64,000 bases of DNA from Burkholderia sp. Bp9142 (lineage in GTDB: Bacteria; Pseudomonadota; Gammaproteobacteria; Burkholderiales; Burkholderiaceae): NCBI RefSeq assembly GCF_003853415.1, contig NZ_QTPP01000012.1:1-64000 (forward strand), written 5' to 3'. The notes under the pieces are model-generated. The model was not told where the DNA came from. It ran no database searches and saw nothing but the letters and a program-made list of their open reading frames with translations. Of the stretch, positions 1 through 8,359 are shown piece by piece. Positions within the stretch are counted from its first letter, which is position 1. Every line of letters begins with the position of its first letter. The position numbers were made by a program, and so were the translations under genes.

Positions 1-152
1 GCGCGATTGAGCGCGCCCATGTCCGAGAACGGGTGGATGTGGTGCGCGGCGTCGAGCGCGCGGTATTCGGCGGTCGTGCGTGCCTGCGTCGTGCGGGGCG
101 CGGCGGCCGGCGCGGCCGGCTGGATCCAGGCAGATTCGTTGCGGTACGTCAT
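1..152 (-). CDS. Class III (omega) aminotransferase, N-terminal fragment
   Basis: Only the first 50 codons are in the window; the rest lies beyond position 1. The start at 152 is chosen because a GAGGAA ribosome binding site sits just upstream on the minus strand. The visible N-terminus ends in AAHHIHPFSDMGALN, which matches the start of PLP-dependent putrescine/omega-amino acid:pyruvate aminotransferases, whose HxHPF segment comes just before the fold. The gene follows a gamma-glutamylputrescine synthetase-like gene by 38 bp, and a hydrolase gene of the same pathway lies upstream. This supports a role in moving the amino group of putrescine or another diamine to pyruvate. The catalytic lysine is outside the window, so the substrate is inferred from the neighbours. 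Confidence 0.75.
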   Translation of the reverse strand, partial: MTYRNESAWIQPAAPAAAPRTTQARTTAEYRALDAAHHIHPFSDMGALNR

Positions 153-190
153 GTTTCCTCCGTATTTCCGTAGTACGTGCGTGCGCGCGC

Positions 191-1528
191 TTACACGTGC
201 AGCAGCAGATGACGGCGTTCCCACGAGCTGATCACGCGGAAGAACGCTTCGTATTCGGTTTCCTTCAGCGCGAAATACGCCTTCAGGAACTTGTCGCCGA
301 GAATGCCGGCTAGCGGCTCGCACGCGGCCATCAGCGTGAGCCCTTCCTCGAGATTGCGCGGCAGCTGGTACGGCAGGTTGTAGCCGTCGCTGACGAGCGG
401 CTCGGTCGGCTCGAGGCGCTGCGTCATGCCGAGGTAGCCGGCCGCGAGCGTCGCCGCGAGCGCGAGGTACGGGTTGCAGTCGACGCCCGGGATCCGGTTC
501 TCGATGCGGCGCGCGGCCGGGCCCGAGTGCGGGATGCGAAAGCCGACCGTGCGGTTGTCGTAGCCCCACTGCACGTTGATCGGCGCGGCCATGAAGCGCG
601 ACAGCCGGCGGTACGAGTTGATGTACGGCGCGAAGATCGGCATCAGCGCCGGCGTGTACTTCTGCAGCCCCGCGAGGTAGTTGTAGAACAGCGACGTCGC
701 GCCGCCCGTCTCCGGCGACGTGAACAGGTTGCGGCCCGTTTCCTCGTCGACGATGCTCTGGTGCACGTGCATCGCGGAGCCCGGTTCGCCTTCCATCGGC
801 TTGGCCATGAACGTCGCGTACATGTTGTGACGCAGCGCGGCTTCACGCACCGTGCGCTTGAACAGGAACACCTGGTCGGCCAGCGACAGCGCGTCGCCGT
901 GCATGAAGTTGATCTCCATCTGCGCGGCGCCGACTTCGTGGATCAGCGTGTCGATGTCGAGGTTCTGCATTTCGCAGTACTCGTAGATATCCTCGAACAG
1001 CGGATCGAACTCGTTGACGGCCTCGATCGAATACGACTGGCGGCCCGTTTCGGGGCGGCCCGTGCGGCCGACCGGCGGACGCAGCGGCAGGTCCGGGTCC
1101 TTGTTCATGTCGACCAGGTAGAACTCGAGCTCCGGCGCGACGACGGGCTTCCAGCCCTTCGCCTTGTACAGGTCGAGCACGCGGCGCAGCACGTAGCGCG
1201 GCGAGATCTCGACCGGCGAGCCGTCGAAGTGCACGCAGTCGTGGATCACCTGCGCGGTCGGGTCGACGGCCCACGGGATCAGGCGGATGGTCGACGTGTC
1301 GGGCACGCACACCATGTCGGGATCGGTCACGCCGGTCAGCGAGCCGTCTTCCGGATACTCGCCGGTGACGGTCTGCACCATCACGGCCTGTGGCAGCCGC
1401 ATCGATTCGCCGGACGTGAACTTGTTGCGCGGCGTGATCTTGCCGCGCGCGATGCCGGCCATGTCGGGAATGATCGCTTCGATCTCGGTGATCCGGTGCT
1501 GCTTCAGAAAGTCTTCGATGTCTTGCAT
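191..1528 (-). CDS. puuA: Glutamine synthetase family protein, gamma-glutamylputrescine synthetase-like
   Basis: A 445-residue protein of the glutamine synthetase fold. It shows the metal and ATP ligands of the family: ELEFYL near 133-138, AAQMEINF with E205, GSAMHVHQS with H254 and RIENRIPG near 341-348. The length and the short N-terminal domain fit the PuuA/GlnA-like group rather than housekeeping GlnA (about 470 residues with an adenylylated tyrosine region). Family members join glutamate to putrescine or another amine using ATP, the first step of the gamma-glutamylated putrescine route. The next gene upstream is a PuuD-type hydrolase (30 bp gap) and the next downstream is an aminotransferase, so the three probably form one minus-strand operon. 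The exact amine substrate cannot be read from sequence. Confidence 0.88.
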   Translation of the reverse strand: MQDIEDFLKQHRITEIEAIIPDMAGIARGKITPRNKFTSGESMRLPQAVMVQTVTGEYPEDGSLTGVTDPDMVCVPDTSTIRLIPWAVDPTAQVIHDCVHFDGSPVEISPRYVLRRVLDLYKAKGWKPVVAPELEFYLVDMNKDPDLPLRPPVGRTGRPETGRQSYSIEAVNEFDPLFEDIYEYCEMQNLDIDTLIHEVGAAQMEINFMHGDALSLADQVFLFKRTVREAALRHNMYATFMAKPMEGEPGSAMHVHQSIVDEETGRNLFTSPETGGATSLFYNYLAGLQKYTPALMPIFAPYINSYRRLSRFMAAPINVQWGYDNRTVGFRIPHSGPAARRIENRIPGVDCNPYLALAATLAAGYLGMTQRLEPTEPLVSDGYNLPYQLPRNLEEGLTLMAACEPLAGILGDKFLKAYFALKETEYEAFFRVISSWERRHLLLHV

Positions 1529-1557
1529 GTCTGTTCTCGTTATGTGGGTCGGCGCGC

Positions 1558-2343
1558 TCAGGCGAGCGCGGCGGCGGCCGTGGCGCGCGTGCGGGCGTTG
1601 CGGCGCGCGCGGCAGGCGTCGCCGAACGCGCGGAAGATCGCGCTCGACAGCGGGTCATGCGCATGCCGCCATTCCGGATGCCATTGCACGGCGAGGGCGA
1701 AGGCCGGCGCGTCGACGACGCTGACGGCCTCGATCAGGCCGTCCGGCGCGACGGCTTCGACGGCGAGGCCGGAACCGAGTTGCGCGATGCCCTGCTTGTG
1801 CAGCGAGTTCACGTGCACGTCGTCGCGGCCGCCGGCGAGCGTGTGCAGCACGCCGCCGGGCGTCAGGCGCACGACGTGCGCGGGGCCGTATTGCGTGTCC
1901 GTCGGCGCGTCGTCGTCCTCGCGGTGATCGGCGAGGCCCGGCACTTCGTGCACGCGCTGATGCAACGTGCCGCCGCACACCACGTTCAGCTCCTGGAAGC
2001 CGCGGCACACGGCCAGCACGGGCACGCCCGCCGCGATCGCCGCGCGCAGCAGCGGCAGCGTCGTCGCGTCGCGTGCGGGATCGTGCTTCGTGCCGGGCGC
2101 GCTCGGCTCGCCGCCGTACCGATGCGGCTCGACGTTCGAGTAGCTGCCGGTAAACAGCAGGCCGTCGACCGTGCCGAGCACGTCGTCGACCGACTGGCGA
2201 TCGCCGAGCGCGGGCAGCACCATCGCGAGCGCGTGTGCGCCGTCGACGATCGCCGCGACGTACTTGTCGCCGACCGTGTGCGACGCGTGGGCGCCGATCT
2301 GCGTGAAGTCGGCGGTGATGCCGACGAGGGGTTTCCTTTCCAT
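1558..2343 (-). CDS. puuD: Gamma-glutamyl-gamma-aminobutyrate hydrolase, class I glutamine amidotransferase-like
   Basis: A 261-residue cytoplasmic hydrolase of the peptidase C26 family. The nucleophile is C113 in LAVCRGFQELN, and the partner residues are H222 and E224 in VQWHPEW. In the Puu route this enzyme releases GABA from gamma-glutamyl-GABA. I chose the start at 2343 (MERKPLVGITAD) because the family begins with this beta strand. An upstream in-frame extension to 2463 is arginine-rich and looks untranslated. The gene is first in a minus-strand run with the synthetase-like and aminotransferase genes. Its promoter should lie in the long gap up to the regulator gene at 3252. Confidence 0.88.
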   Translation of the reverse strand: MERKPLVGITADFTQIGAHASHTVGDKYVAAIVDGAHALAMVLPALGDRQSVDDVLGTVDGLLFTGSYSNVEPHRYGGEPSAPGTKHDPARDATTLPLLRAAIAAGVPVLAVCRGFQELNVVCGGTLHQRVHEVPGLADHREDDDAPTDTQYGPAHVVRLTPGGVLHTLAGGRDDVHVNSLHKQGIAQLGSGLAVEAVAPDGLIEAVSVVDAPAFALAVQWHPEWRHAHDPLSSAIFRAFGDACRARRNARTRATAAAALA

Positions 2344-3251
2344 GACGTCAATCAGTTGTCCGTAGGGCTGATGCGTGCGTCGTGCGGAAAAAGCGCAAAA
2401 CGCGGGCGCGACACGGCCCCGCAGCCTGGCGAAACGCGCAAGGCCGCTGGTGAATGGGCGCAACGGGGTCGCATGGCGATCCGCGCTGCGCGCGACGGTC
2501 AGGCCATCGTCCGTTTCGTTGCGATGCGCGACGCGGCAATCGATGCGCGAACGCGTTCCGTCACCGCGCAGACGACGCGGCTGACGGACAGGCAGTTGAA
2601 ACGAACGACGAGAAAAGGAGGAGAGGCGCTATGGCAGCAGCGACGCGACTTCGTCCGTGTCGACGGCCACGAACGCGCGTGCGGAAACGGCGTTGTGACG
2701 CCTGACGGAACGACGGGACAGGATGGTGTAGATCGACAGATGCAGCAGGCGAGGACTATGCCAGCCGCAACTGCCATCGGAAGCGGGGGCAGCGCTGCGC
2801 AAACTTCGCACATCGCCTCGATCCCACCTCACCAGAGGGCCACGGACTCTCACGATTACACTCGACTGGTTTGTTGAAAGTATTGAACACCTGATCGTTT
2901 CGGCGCGCTGGGCGTTTAAAATAATCGAGGTGCCGGGCCTGCGTCATTTACATCGATGGGCATCAATTTTTGCGTTGCGATAACGTTTTCTGGTGCCGAT
3001 GAATGGCCAATGACGCTGACCTGAGAGCCAGCATATACGAGTCAAAAACGGCGTCAAATGTTTTTTGACGGTCCCGTGTCAGGGCTTTCCCGAAGCACTG
3101 CGAACAAAAGATTCGTAAATGGAATGACTCGCGGGGTGTTCATTATTTCGATCGCCTTTCAGGGTTTTCCCCGCTGATGCGCGGCATAAAGTGATTAGAA
3201 TATTCAACGGCTGCCCAACACGCCGTTTCACTTTTTCACCGCACTACTATC
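2344..3251. other. Long divergent intergenic region between puuD-like gene and its likely regulator
   Basis: About 900 bases separate the minus-strand puu-like genes from the plus-strand regulator. No convincing gene is present. The first half (2344-2880) is as GC-rich as coding DNA but holds only shadow ORFs. The second half (2880-3240) is clearly AT-richer and is the likely promoter zone for both directions. It contains an inverted repeat at 3041-3069. Confidence 0.6.
3041..3069. promoter_or_regulatory. Inverted repeat GTCAAAAA / TTTTTGAC in the puu intergenic region
   Basis: GTCAAAAA at 3041-3048 is matched by its reverse complement at 3062-3069. A nested pair, CGTCAAA at 3052-3058 and TTTGACG at 3064-3070, lies within it. 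It sits about 180 bp upstream of the cupin regulator gene in AT-rich DNA, so it may be an operator or a hairpin in a leader. It does not match the E. coli PuuR box that I know, so the protein that binds is unknown. Confidence 0.35.
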
Positions 3252-3821
3252 GTGTCCGAAACCGAATCGATGTCCACCGAAGTCGCCGAGCGCCTGCGTT
3301 TCGTGCGCAACAAGCATGGCCTGTCGCAGCGCGAACTCGCGAAGCGGGCCGGCGTGACCAACGGCACGATCTCGTTGATCGAACAGGGCCGCGTGAGCCC
3401 GTCGGTCGGCTCGCTGAAGAAACTGCTCGAATGCATCCCGATGAGTCTCGCGGAGTTCTTCACGTTCGAGCTGGTCGAATCGCGCTCGGTCGTGTCGCGC
3501 CGTGACGAGATGCCGAACCTGGGCAACGACGCGCTCGCGTTTCACCTGGTCGGCGCGGGCGTGAAGGACCGCAACATGTGCATCATGCGCGAGGTCTACC
3601 AGCCGCTCGCCGATACGGGGCCCGAGATGCTCGTGCACGCGGGGCACGAGGGCGGCGTGGTCGTGTCGGGCCGGCTCGAGCTCACCGTCGACGGCGCGAC
3701 CTGGCTGCTCGACCCCGGAGACGGCTACTACTTCGAAAGCCGCTTGCCGCACCGTTTTCGCAATCCCAGCGCGGAACAGCTCTGCGAGGTCGTGTCGGCC
3801 AATTCGCCGGCCACCTTCTGA
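3252..3821 (+). CDS. XRE-family regulator with C-terminal cupin domain, PuuR-like
   Basis: A 189-residue transcription factor. An N-terminal helix-turn-helix spans about 11-66 (LSQRELAKRAGVTNGTISLIE), and a C-terminal double-stranded beta-helix cupin domain spans about 110-185 and ends in YYFESRLPHRFRNPS. This layout is that of PuuR and related polyamine-responsive repressors, in which the cupin senses the small-molecule inducer. The start codon is GTG at 3252; an ATG six codons later (3270) is also possible. It lies 89 bp upstream of an aldehyde dehydrogenase gene and divergent to the puu-like operon, so it probably controls both. The inducer is inferred from context. Confidence 0.88.
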   Translation: MSETESMSTEVAERLRFVRNKHGLSQRELAKRAGVTNGTISLIEQGRVSPSVGSLKKLLECIPMSLAEFFTFELVESRSVVSRRDEMPNLGNDALAFHLVGAGVKDRNMCIMREVYQPLADTGPEMLVHAGHEGGVVVSGRLELTVDGATWLLDPGDGYYFESRLPHRFRNPSAEQLCEVVSANSPATF

Positions 3822-3910
3822 CCCGCCGCGCATCACCGCATTCGCCGCCGGCAGCGTTGCCGTTGCGCGGCGTGCCGCAGCGCGAATGCCACGACAATTG
3901 AGGCATCCTG

Positions 3911-5401
3911 ATGAACAAGTTGACTTTGGCTGACTGGCAGGACAAGGCGGCGTCGCTCGAGATCGAAGGGCGCGCATTCATCGACGGCGCGTCGTGCGAC
4001 GCGCACGGCGGCAGGACGTTCGACTGCGTGAGTCCGATCGACGGCCGCGTGCTCGCGAAGGTGGCCGATTGCGGCGAAGCCGACGTGAATGCCGCCGTCG
4101 CGGCCGCCCGCCGCGCGTTCGACGCCGGGGTGTGGGCCGGACTGAACCCGCGCGCGCGCAAGGCCGTGCTGCTGCGCTGGGCTGCGCTGATGCGCGAGCA
4201 TCTCGATGAACTGTCGCTGCTCGAGACGCTCGACGCGGGCAAGCCGATCGGCGACACGACGACGGTCGACGTGCCGGGCGCCGCGTATTGCGTCGAATGG
4301 TTCGCCGAAGCGATCGACAAGGTCGGCGGCGAAGTCGCGCCGGCCGACCACCATCTCGTCGGTCTCGTCACGCGCGAGCCGGTCGGCGTGGTGGCGGCCG
4401 TCGTGCCGTGGAACTTCCCGATCCTGATGGCCGCATGGAAGTTCGGCCCGGCGCTGGCTGCCGGCAACAGCGTCGTGCTGAAGCCGTCGGAGAAGTCGCC
4501 GCTGACCGCGATCCGTGTCGCGCAGCTCGCATGCGAGGCCGGCATCCCGGCCGGCGTGTTCAACGTCGTGCCGGGCGCGGGCGAACCCGGCAAGCTGCTC
4601 GCGCTGCATCGCGACGTCGACTGCATCGCGTTCACCGGCTCCACCGCGGTCGGCAAGCTGATCATGCAGTACGCCGCGCAGTCGAACCTGAAGCGCGCGT
4701 GGCTCGAACTCGGCGGCAAGTCGCCGAACATCGTGCTGCCCGATTGTCCGGATCTCGACCGCGCCGCGCAGGCCGCGGCCGGCGCGATCTTCTACAACAT
4801 GGGCGAGATGTGCACGGCCGGCTCGCGCCTGCTCGTGCATCGCGACATCAAGGATGCGTTCATCGGGAAGCTGGTCGCGGCCGCGCGCGCGTACGTGCCC
4901 GGCAACCCGCTCGACCCGTCGGTATCGATGGGCGCGATCGTCGACGGGATCCAGCTCGAGCGCGTGCTCGGCTACATCGACGCCGGGCGCAAGGAAGGCA
5001 CGCTCGTCACGGGCGGCGCACGCGTGAAGCAGGAGTCGGGCGGCTTCTATGTGGAGCCGACGGTGTTCGAGGTGAAGCCCGATGCGAAGATCGCGCGCGA
5101 GGAGATTTTCGGTCCCGTGCTGTCGGTGATCGTGTTCGACGATGTCGACGAGGCGGTGCGGATCGCGAACGATACCGAGTACGGGCTCGCGGCGGCCGTG
5201 TGGACGTCGGACCTGGCGACCGCGCACGACGTGTCGCGCCGGCTGCGTGCGGGCACGGTGTGGGTGAACTGCTACGACGAAGGCGGCGACATGAACTTCC
5301 CGTTCGGCGGCTACAAGCAGTCAGGCAACGGCCGCGACAAGTCGCTGCACGCGCTGGAGAAGTACACCGAGCTGAAGTCGACGCTGATCCGGCTGCGCTG
5401 A
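3911..5401 (+). CDS. puuC: NAD(P)-dependent aldehyde dehydrogenase, gamma-glutamyl-gamma-aminobutyraldehyde type
   Basis: A 496-residue ALDH with every catalytic element: N168 in PWNFP, K191 in LKPSEK, the FTGSTAVGK cofactor loop near 241, the general base E266 in LELGGKSP and the nucleophile C301 in GEMCTAGSR. PuuC enzymes oxidise gamma-glutamyl-gamma-aminobutyraldehyde, and often other omega-aminoaldehydes, to the acid. The location next to a PuuR-like regulator, with PuuA- and PuuD-like genes divergent, points to the same route. A separate oxidase (PuuB) is not in the window, and the aminotransferase at position 1 may do that step. An ATG preceded by a weak AGGC site marks the start. Confidence 0.9.
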   Translation: MNKLTLADWQDKAASLEIEGRAFIDGASCDAHGGRTFDCVSPIDGRVLAKVADCGEADVNAAVAAARRAFDAGVWAGLNPRARKAVLLRWAALMREHLDELSLLETLDAGKPIGDTTTVDVPGAAYCVEWFAEAIDKVGGEVAPADHHLVGLVTREPVGVVAAVVPWNFPILMAAWKFGPALAAGNSVVLKPSEKSPLTAIRVAQLACEAGIPAGVFNVVPGAGEPGKLLALHRDVDCIAFTGSTAVGKLIMQYAAQSNLKRAWLELGGKSPNIVLPDCPDLDRAAQAAAGAIFYNMGEMCTAGSRLLVHRDIKDAFIGKLVAAARAYVPGNPLDPSVSMGAIVDGIQLERVLGYIDAGRKEGTLVTGGARVKQESGGFYVEPTVFEVKPDAKIAREEIFGPVLSVIVFDDVDEAVRIANDTEYGLAAAVWTSDLATAHDVSRRLRAGTVWVNCYDEGGDMNFPFGGYKQSGNGRDKSLHALEKYTELKSTLIRLR

Positions 5402-5450
5402 CGCGGCCGCTGCACGGGCGCGGTGCCGGGTGGCGCCGCGCCCGTGTGCG

Positions 5451-5651
5451 TCAGGCCGAGCGCAGCGCCGGGTGGAAGCCCGCGGCTTCGATGATCGATT
5501 GCACGCGTTCGGCGCCTTGCGCCGATTCGACCTTCACGGTCTTCGCGGCCACGTCGATGTCGAGCTTTGCGGCCGGGTCTGCTGCCGTCACCGCGCGCGT
5601 GATCGCGTTGGCACAGCCGCCGCAGGTCATGTCCTGGACTTCGAATTCCAT
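5451..5651 (-). CDS. Heavy-metal-associated domain protein, CopZ-like copper chaperone
   Basis: A 66-residue single-domain protein with the ferredoxin-like heavy-metal-associated fold. The metal site is MTCGGC (C10 and C13) after the first beta strand, followed by the FHP turn near the end. Such proteins bind Cu(I) in the cytoplasm and pass it to P-type ATPases or regulators. A GGAGA-type site lies upstream of the ATG. No copper ATPase is adjacent in this window, so its partner is elsewhere. The 3' end is convergent with the aldehyde dehydrogenase gene. Confidence 0.92.
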   Translation of the reverse strand: MEFEVQDMTCGGCANAITRAVTAADPAAKLDIDVAAKTVKVESAQGAERVQSIIEAAGFHPALRSA

Positions 5652-5925
5652 CGTGTTCTCCTGAGTTGACGATTGACGAGTACGTTCAGCATGAAGCTTG
5701 CCATGGTGGGAAGGTCAAGCGCGCCCGCAGCGTTCGGTATCGCACAAGCTGTTTGTAAAGACGAGGTCAGACGAATCGCAACTCGTCGGCATGCGTCAGT
5801 CGGAATTTTTCCCGATTGACGGCCGCGCATTGTCGGCGAAATCTGGCGGAGCCTTGTGCGGCAAGGGCCACTTCATGTCGATGATGCTCGATCTCCCTGA
5901 TTGCGGTAAGGGTACTCCGAGGTGA

Positions 5926-5944
5926 AAATGCGAATCGATCTTAG
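5926..5944 (+). promoter_or_regulatory. Weak Fur-box-like sequence upstream of the iron permease genes
   Basis: AAATGCGAATCGATCTTAG partly resembles the 19-bp Fur consensus: AATG and AATC are present and the right half is degenerate. It lies about 37 bp before the cupredoxin start, in the right place for iron-responsive repression of an uptake operon. The match is weak compared with the box at 37502. Confidence 0.3.
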
Positions 5945-5980
5945 TATCAATCCCCTTCGATATTTCATTTCATTACGCAC

Positions 5981-6313
5981 ATGACTCGTTTCGCTATCGG
6001 TTTCGCACTGGCCCTGCTGGGCGCTTCGGCAACGTCCGCATTCGCGGCAGACGATGTCGTCAACCTGACCTTGAAGGACCACAAGTTTTCGCCCGACGGC
6101 GTGACGATCCCGGCCGGCAAGAAGGTGAAGTTCGTCGTGAAGAATCTCGATTCGACGCCCGCGGAATTCGAAAGCGACGACTTCAAGGCGGAGAAGGTCG
6201 TGCCGGCCGGCAAGTCGGTCGAGATCCTGGTCGGGCCGCTGAAGGCCGGCACCTACGAGTTCCACGACGAGTATCACGAAGCGCAGTCGAAGACGCACCT
6301 GAGCGTCAAGTAA
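5981..6313 (+). CDS. Periplasmic cupredoxin-domain protein, FtrB-like iron uptake partner
   Basis: A 110-residue secreted protein. Residues 1-22 form a signal peptide ending AFA-ADD, and the rest is a small cupredoxin-like beta sandwich (KDHKFSPDGVTIPAGKKVKF, then a GPLKAGTYEFHDEYHE stretch). Acidic and histidine residues in HDEYHEAQ could bind metal. It lies 12 bp upstream of an FTR1 permease gene. In Burkholderia and Bordetella FtrABCD systems, a cupredoxin protein helps oxidise or deliver ferrous iron to the permease. No P19-like FtrA or polyferredoxin FtrD gene is next to this pair. Confidence 0.82.
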   Translation: MTRFAIGFALALLGASATSAFAADDVVNLTLKDHKFSPDGVTIPAGKKVKFVVKNLDSTPAEFESDDFKAEKVVPAGKSVEILVGPLKAGTYEFHDEYHEAQSKTHLSVK

Positions 6314-6325
6314 GCGGACATCGCC

Positions 6326-7162
6326 ATGCTGTCTACCGCCCTGATCGTCTTTCGTGAAGTGCTCGAGGCCGCGCTGGTGGTCTCGATCGTGATGGCCGCC
6401 ACGAAGGGCGTGCCGCGGCGCGGCTGGTGGGTCGGCGGCGGGCTCGTCGGCGGCGTGATCGGCGCCGGCCTGATCGCGGCATTCGCGGACGTGATCTCGC
6501 AGTGGGCGTCCGGCATGGGCCAGGAAGTCTTCAACGCGGGCGTGATGTTCGTCGCGACGCTGATGCTCGCGTGGCACTGCATCTGGATGAGCAGCCACGG
6601 GCGCGAGATGGCGCTGCACATGGGCGAAGTCGGGCGGGCCGTCGCGGCCGGCAGCCGGCCGCTGACCGGGCTCGCGATCGTGGTCGGCGTCGCGGTATTG
6701 CGCGAGGGCTCCGAGGCCGTGCTGTTCCTGTACGGCATCGCCGCGGGCGATCCCGGGCAGACGCCGCAGATGATCGCAGGCGGGCTGCTCGGCGTGTTCG
6801 GCGGAGCCGGGCTCGGCTATGCGATGTACGCGGGCCTGTTGCAGATTCCGCTGAAGCGCCTGTTCTCCGTCACCAACGCGCTGATCGTGCTGCTCGCGGC
6901 GGGGATGGCGAGCCAGTGCGTCGGCTTCCTGCTCGCGGCCGGCCTCGTGCCGTCGTGGGGCGATGCGGTGTGGGACACGTCGTGGCTGCTCAAGGAATCG
7001 AGCATCGTCGGCAAGGCGCTGCATACGCTGATCGGCTATACCGCACGTCCGGCGGGGATCCAGATCGCCGCGTACGTCGTCACGCTGGTCGCGATCGTCG
7101 TGCTCACACGGCTCGTCGGCCGGCCCCGGACGGCCATGCGGCCGCCGCGGCCCGCAGCCTGA
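6326..7162 (+). CDS. FTR1-family iron permease
   Basis: A 278-residue inner-membrane protein with about seven predicted transmembrane segments. It has both iron-binding REXXE motifs of the oxidase-dependent iron transporter family: REVLE at 10-14 in the first segment and REGSE at 126-130 in the fourth. It is probably co-transcribed with the cupredoxin gene 12 bp upstream, and the pair would move iron across the cytoplasmic membrane. The downstream neighbours are convergent, so this is a two-gene operon. Confidence 0.92.
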   Translation: MLSTALIVFREVLEAALVVSIVMAATKGVPRRGWWVGGGLVGGVIGAGLIAAFADVISQWASGMGQEVFNAGVMFVATLMLAWHCIWMSSHGREMALHMGEVGRAVAAGSRPLTGLAIVVGVAVLREGSEAVLFLYGIAAGDPGQTPQMIAGGLLGVFGGAGLGYAMYAGLLQIPLKRLFSVTNALIVLLAAGMASQCVGFLLAAGLVPSWGDAVWDTSWLLKESSIVGKALHTLIGYTARPAGIQIAAYVVTLVAIVVLTRLVGRPRTAMRPPRPAA

Positions 7163-7246
7163 GTGTTTCCCGATTTTTTCCCGATTCGAACGAAACGAGG
7201 GGCGTCATCGACGCCCCTTGTCTTTTCATGCACGGTTCACGGTCGT

Positions 7247-7465
7247 TCAGCGATGACCGTCGATCCACGCGCGGGCCCATTCGAGCCCCGCTTCGCGCGC
7301 TTCGTCCTCGGTATCGAACACGCCGAGCACGCCCGACGCTTCGACGAGCCGGTTGTTCTGCGTGATCGTGCCGCTCGCCGCGAAGCGTTCGGGCTGCAGG
7401 ATCTCGTCCTGTTGCAGGATCGCATGGCCCCAGATCTGGTAGCCGTGATAGGTCTGCGCTTCCAT
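7247..7465 (-). CDS. Small hypothetical protein, 72 residues
   Basis: A short soluble protein without signal peptide or membrane segment. It begins MEAQTYHGYQIWGHAI and ends with an acidic/amphipathic helix (TEDEAREAGLEWARAWIDG). The pattern of an aromatic beta-rich start and a helical end recalls the small Burkholderia protein at 15954-16175, but I do not recognise a family. Its ATG overlaps the TAA stop of the upstream gene (TAATG), which suggests coupled translation. Confidence 0.7.
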   Translation of the reverse strand: MEAQTYHGYQIWGHAILQQDEILQPERFAASGTITQNNRLVEASGVLGVFDTEDEAREAGLEWARAWIDGHR

Positions 7466-7950
7466 TATCGCGTCACCTCCGCGGAGCGGTTGCCCGTGCC
7501 GACTCGCAGCACGTTGCCGTCCGGCGTGAATTGCCTCGGAATGTCGGAGAAATTGAGCGCGTGCGGCGTGTCGGGCGCGGCCGGCTGCATCACCGTGAGC
7601 CGGCCCGGCGCGGGCTGCGCGACCGGGCGTGGCGCGACCGGCGCGTCGACCGTCGCGGCGGGCGGGCGATGCGGCGCGGCCTTCACGGCTTGCGCGACGC
7701 GGCGCTTGTGCGGCTTCACGGCGGCCTTCGGCTGCACGCTCGCATGCTTTTCCACGGCCTTGCTGCCGGCGTGCGCGTCGGCACCCGTGCGCGCGGCCGG
7801 CATATGGGCATCCGGCATACGGGCGCCCGGCGTACGCGCCGCCGGCAGCCGTGCTTCGGGCGGGTTCCAGACTTCGACGTAGTGCTCGGCCGCCCAGCCC
7901 GTCGACACGAACGTCAGCGCCAGCAATCCGCATCCAAACAGTCTTACCAT
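7465..7950 (-). CDS. Secreted low-complexity hypothetical protein
   Basis: A 161-residue protein with a signal peptide (1-21, cleaved after GWA-A). A long Ala/Pro/His/Lys-rich middle (about 30-115) contains near-repeats of RMPDAHMPAARTPGA type. A short conserved-looking tail ends in NFSDIPRQFTPDGNVLRVG. The composition suggests an exported, mostly disordered linker protein. It overlaps the next gene by one base, so the two are probably expressed together. The function is unknown. Confidence 0.68.
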   Translation of the reverse strand: MVRLFGCGLLALTFVSTGWAAEHYVEVWNPPEARLPAARTPGARMPDAHMPAARTGADAHAGSKAVEKHASVQPKAAVKPHKRRVAQAVKAAPHRPPAATVDAPVAPRPVAQPAPGRLTVMQPAAPDTPHALNFSDIPRQFTPDGNVLRVGTGNRSAEVTR

Positions 7951-8038
7951 GGTCTCTCCGTCATCTTGCTTGCGGCTCGCGTCGCGTTGCGGTGCCCGGT
8001 GCGGGATCGGCCGCCCGTGAGCATTCGGGGAAGGCGGT

Positions 8039-8359
8039 TCAGGAGAACACCTCGAGCCCGTGCTTCTCGACGATCTGCAGCATACGCGCGGCGATGCCGC
8101 TCGGACGCTTGTCGCCCTGTTCCCACTGGCGGATCGTCGATGTGGTCGTGTTCAGATAGAGCGCGAACACGCTCTGGCTGACGTTGACCGACTTGCGGAT
8201 ACGGGCGATCGCCTCCGGATCGAACTGCGGTGCAGCTTCGATGCAGAGCGCGTCGTATTCGCGCATCGTCTTCTTGTCGATCAATTGCGCGCGATAAAGG
8301 CCCGACGCGGCGCTGTGGACCGCCTCCGTCGCGTCGCTCTTGAATCGACTCTTAGCCAT
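8039..8359 (-). CDS. NadS-type helix-turn-helix antitoxin
   Basis: A 106-residue DNA-binding protein with a C-terminal XRE-like helix-turn-helix (about 55-100: VNVSQSVFALYLNTTTSTIR then QWEQGDKRPSG). This is the signature of the NadS group of antitoxin-repressors. It is the second gene of a pair whose first gene encodes a RelE-fold toxin; the two overlap by 8 bp. Toxin-first order is normal for this subgroup (HigBA-like). It probably neutralises the toxin and represses its own promoter through the palindrome at 8749-8763. Confidence 0.88.
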   Translation of the reverse strand: MAKSRFKSDATEAVHSAASGLYRAQLIDKKTMREYDALCIEAAPQFDPEAIARIRKSVNVSQSVFALYLNTTTSTIRQWEQGDKRPSGIAARMLQIVEKHGLEVFS

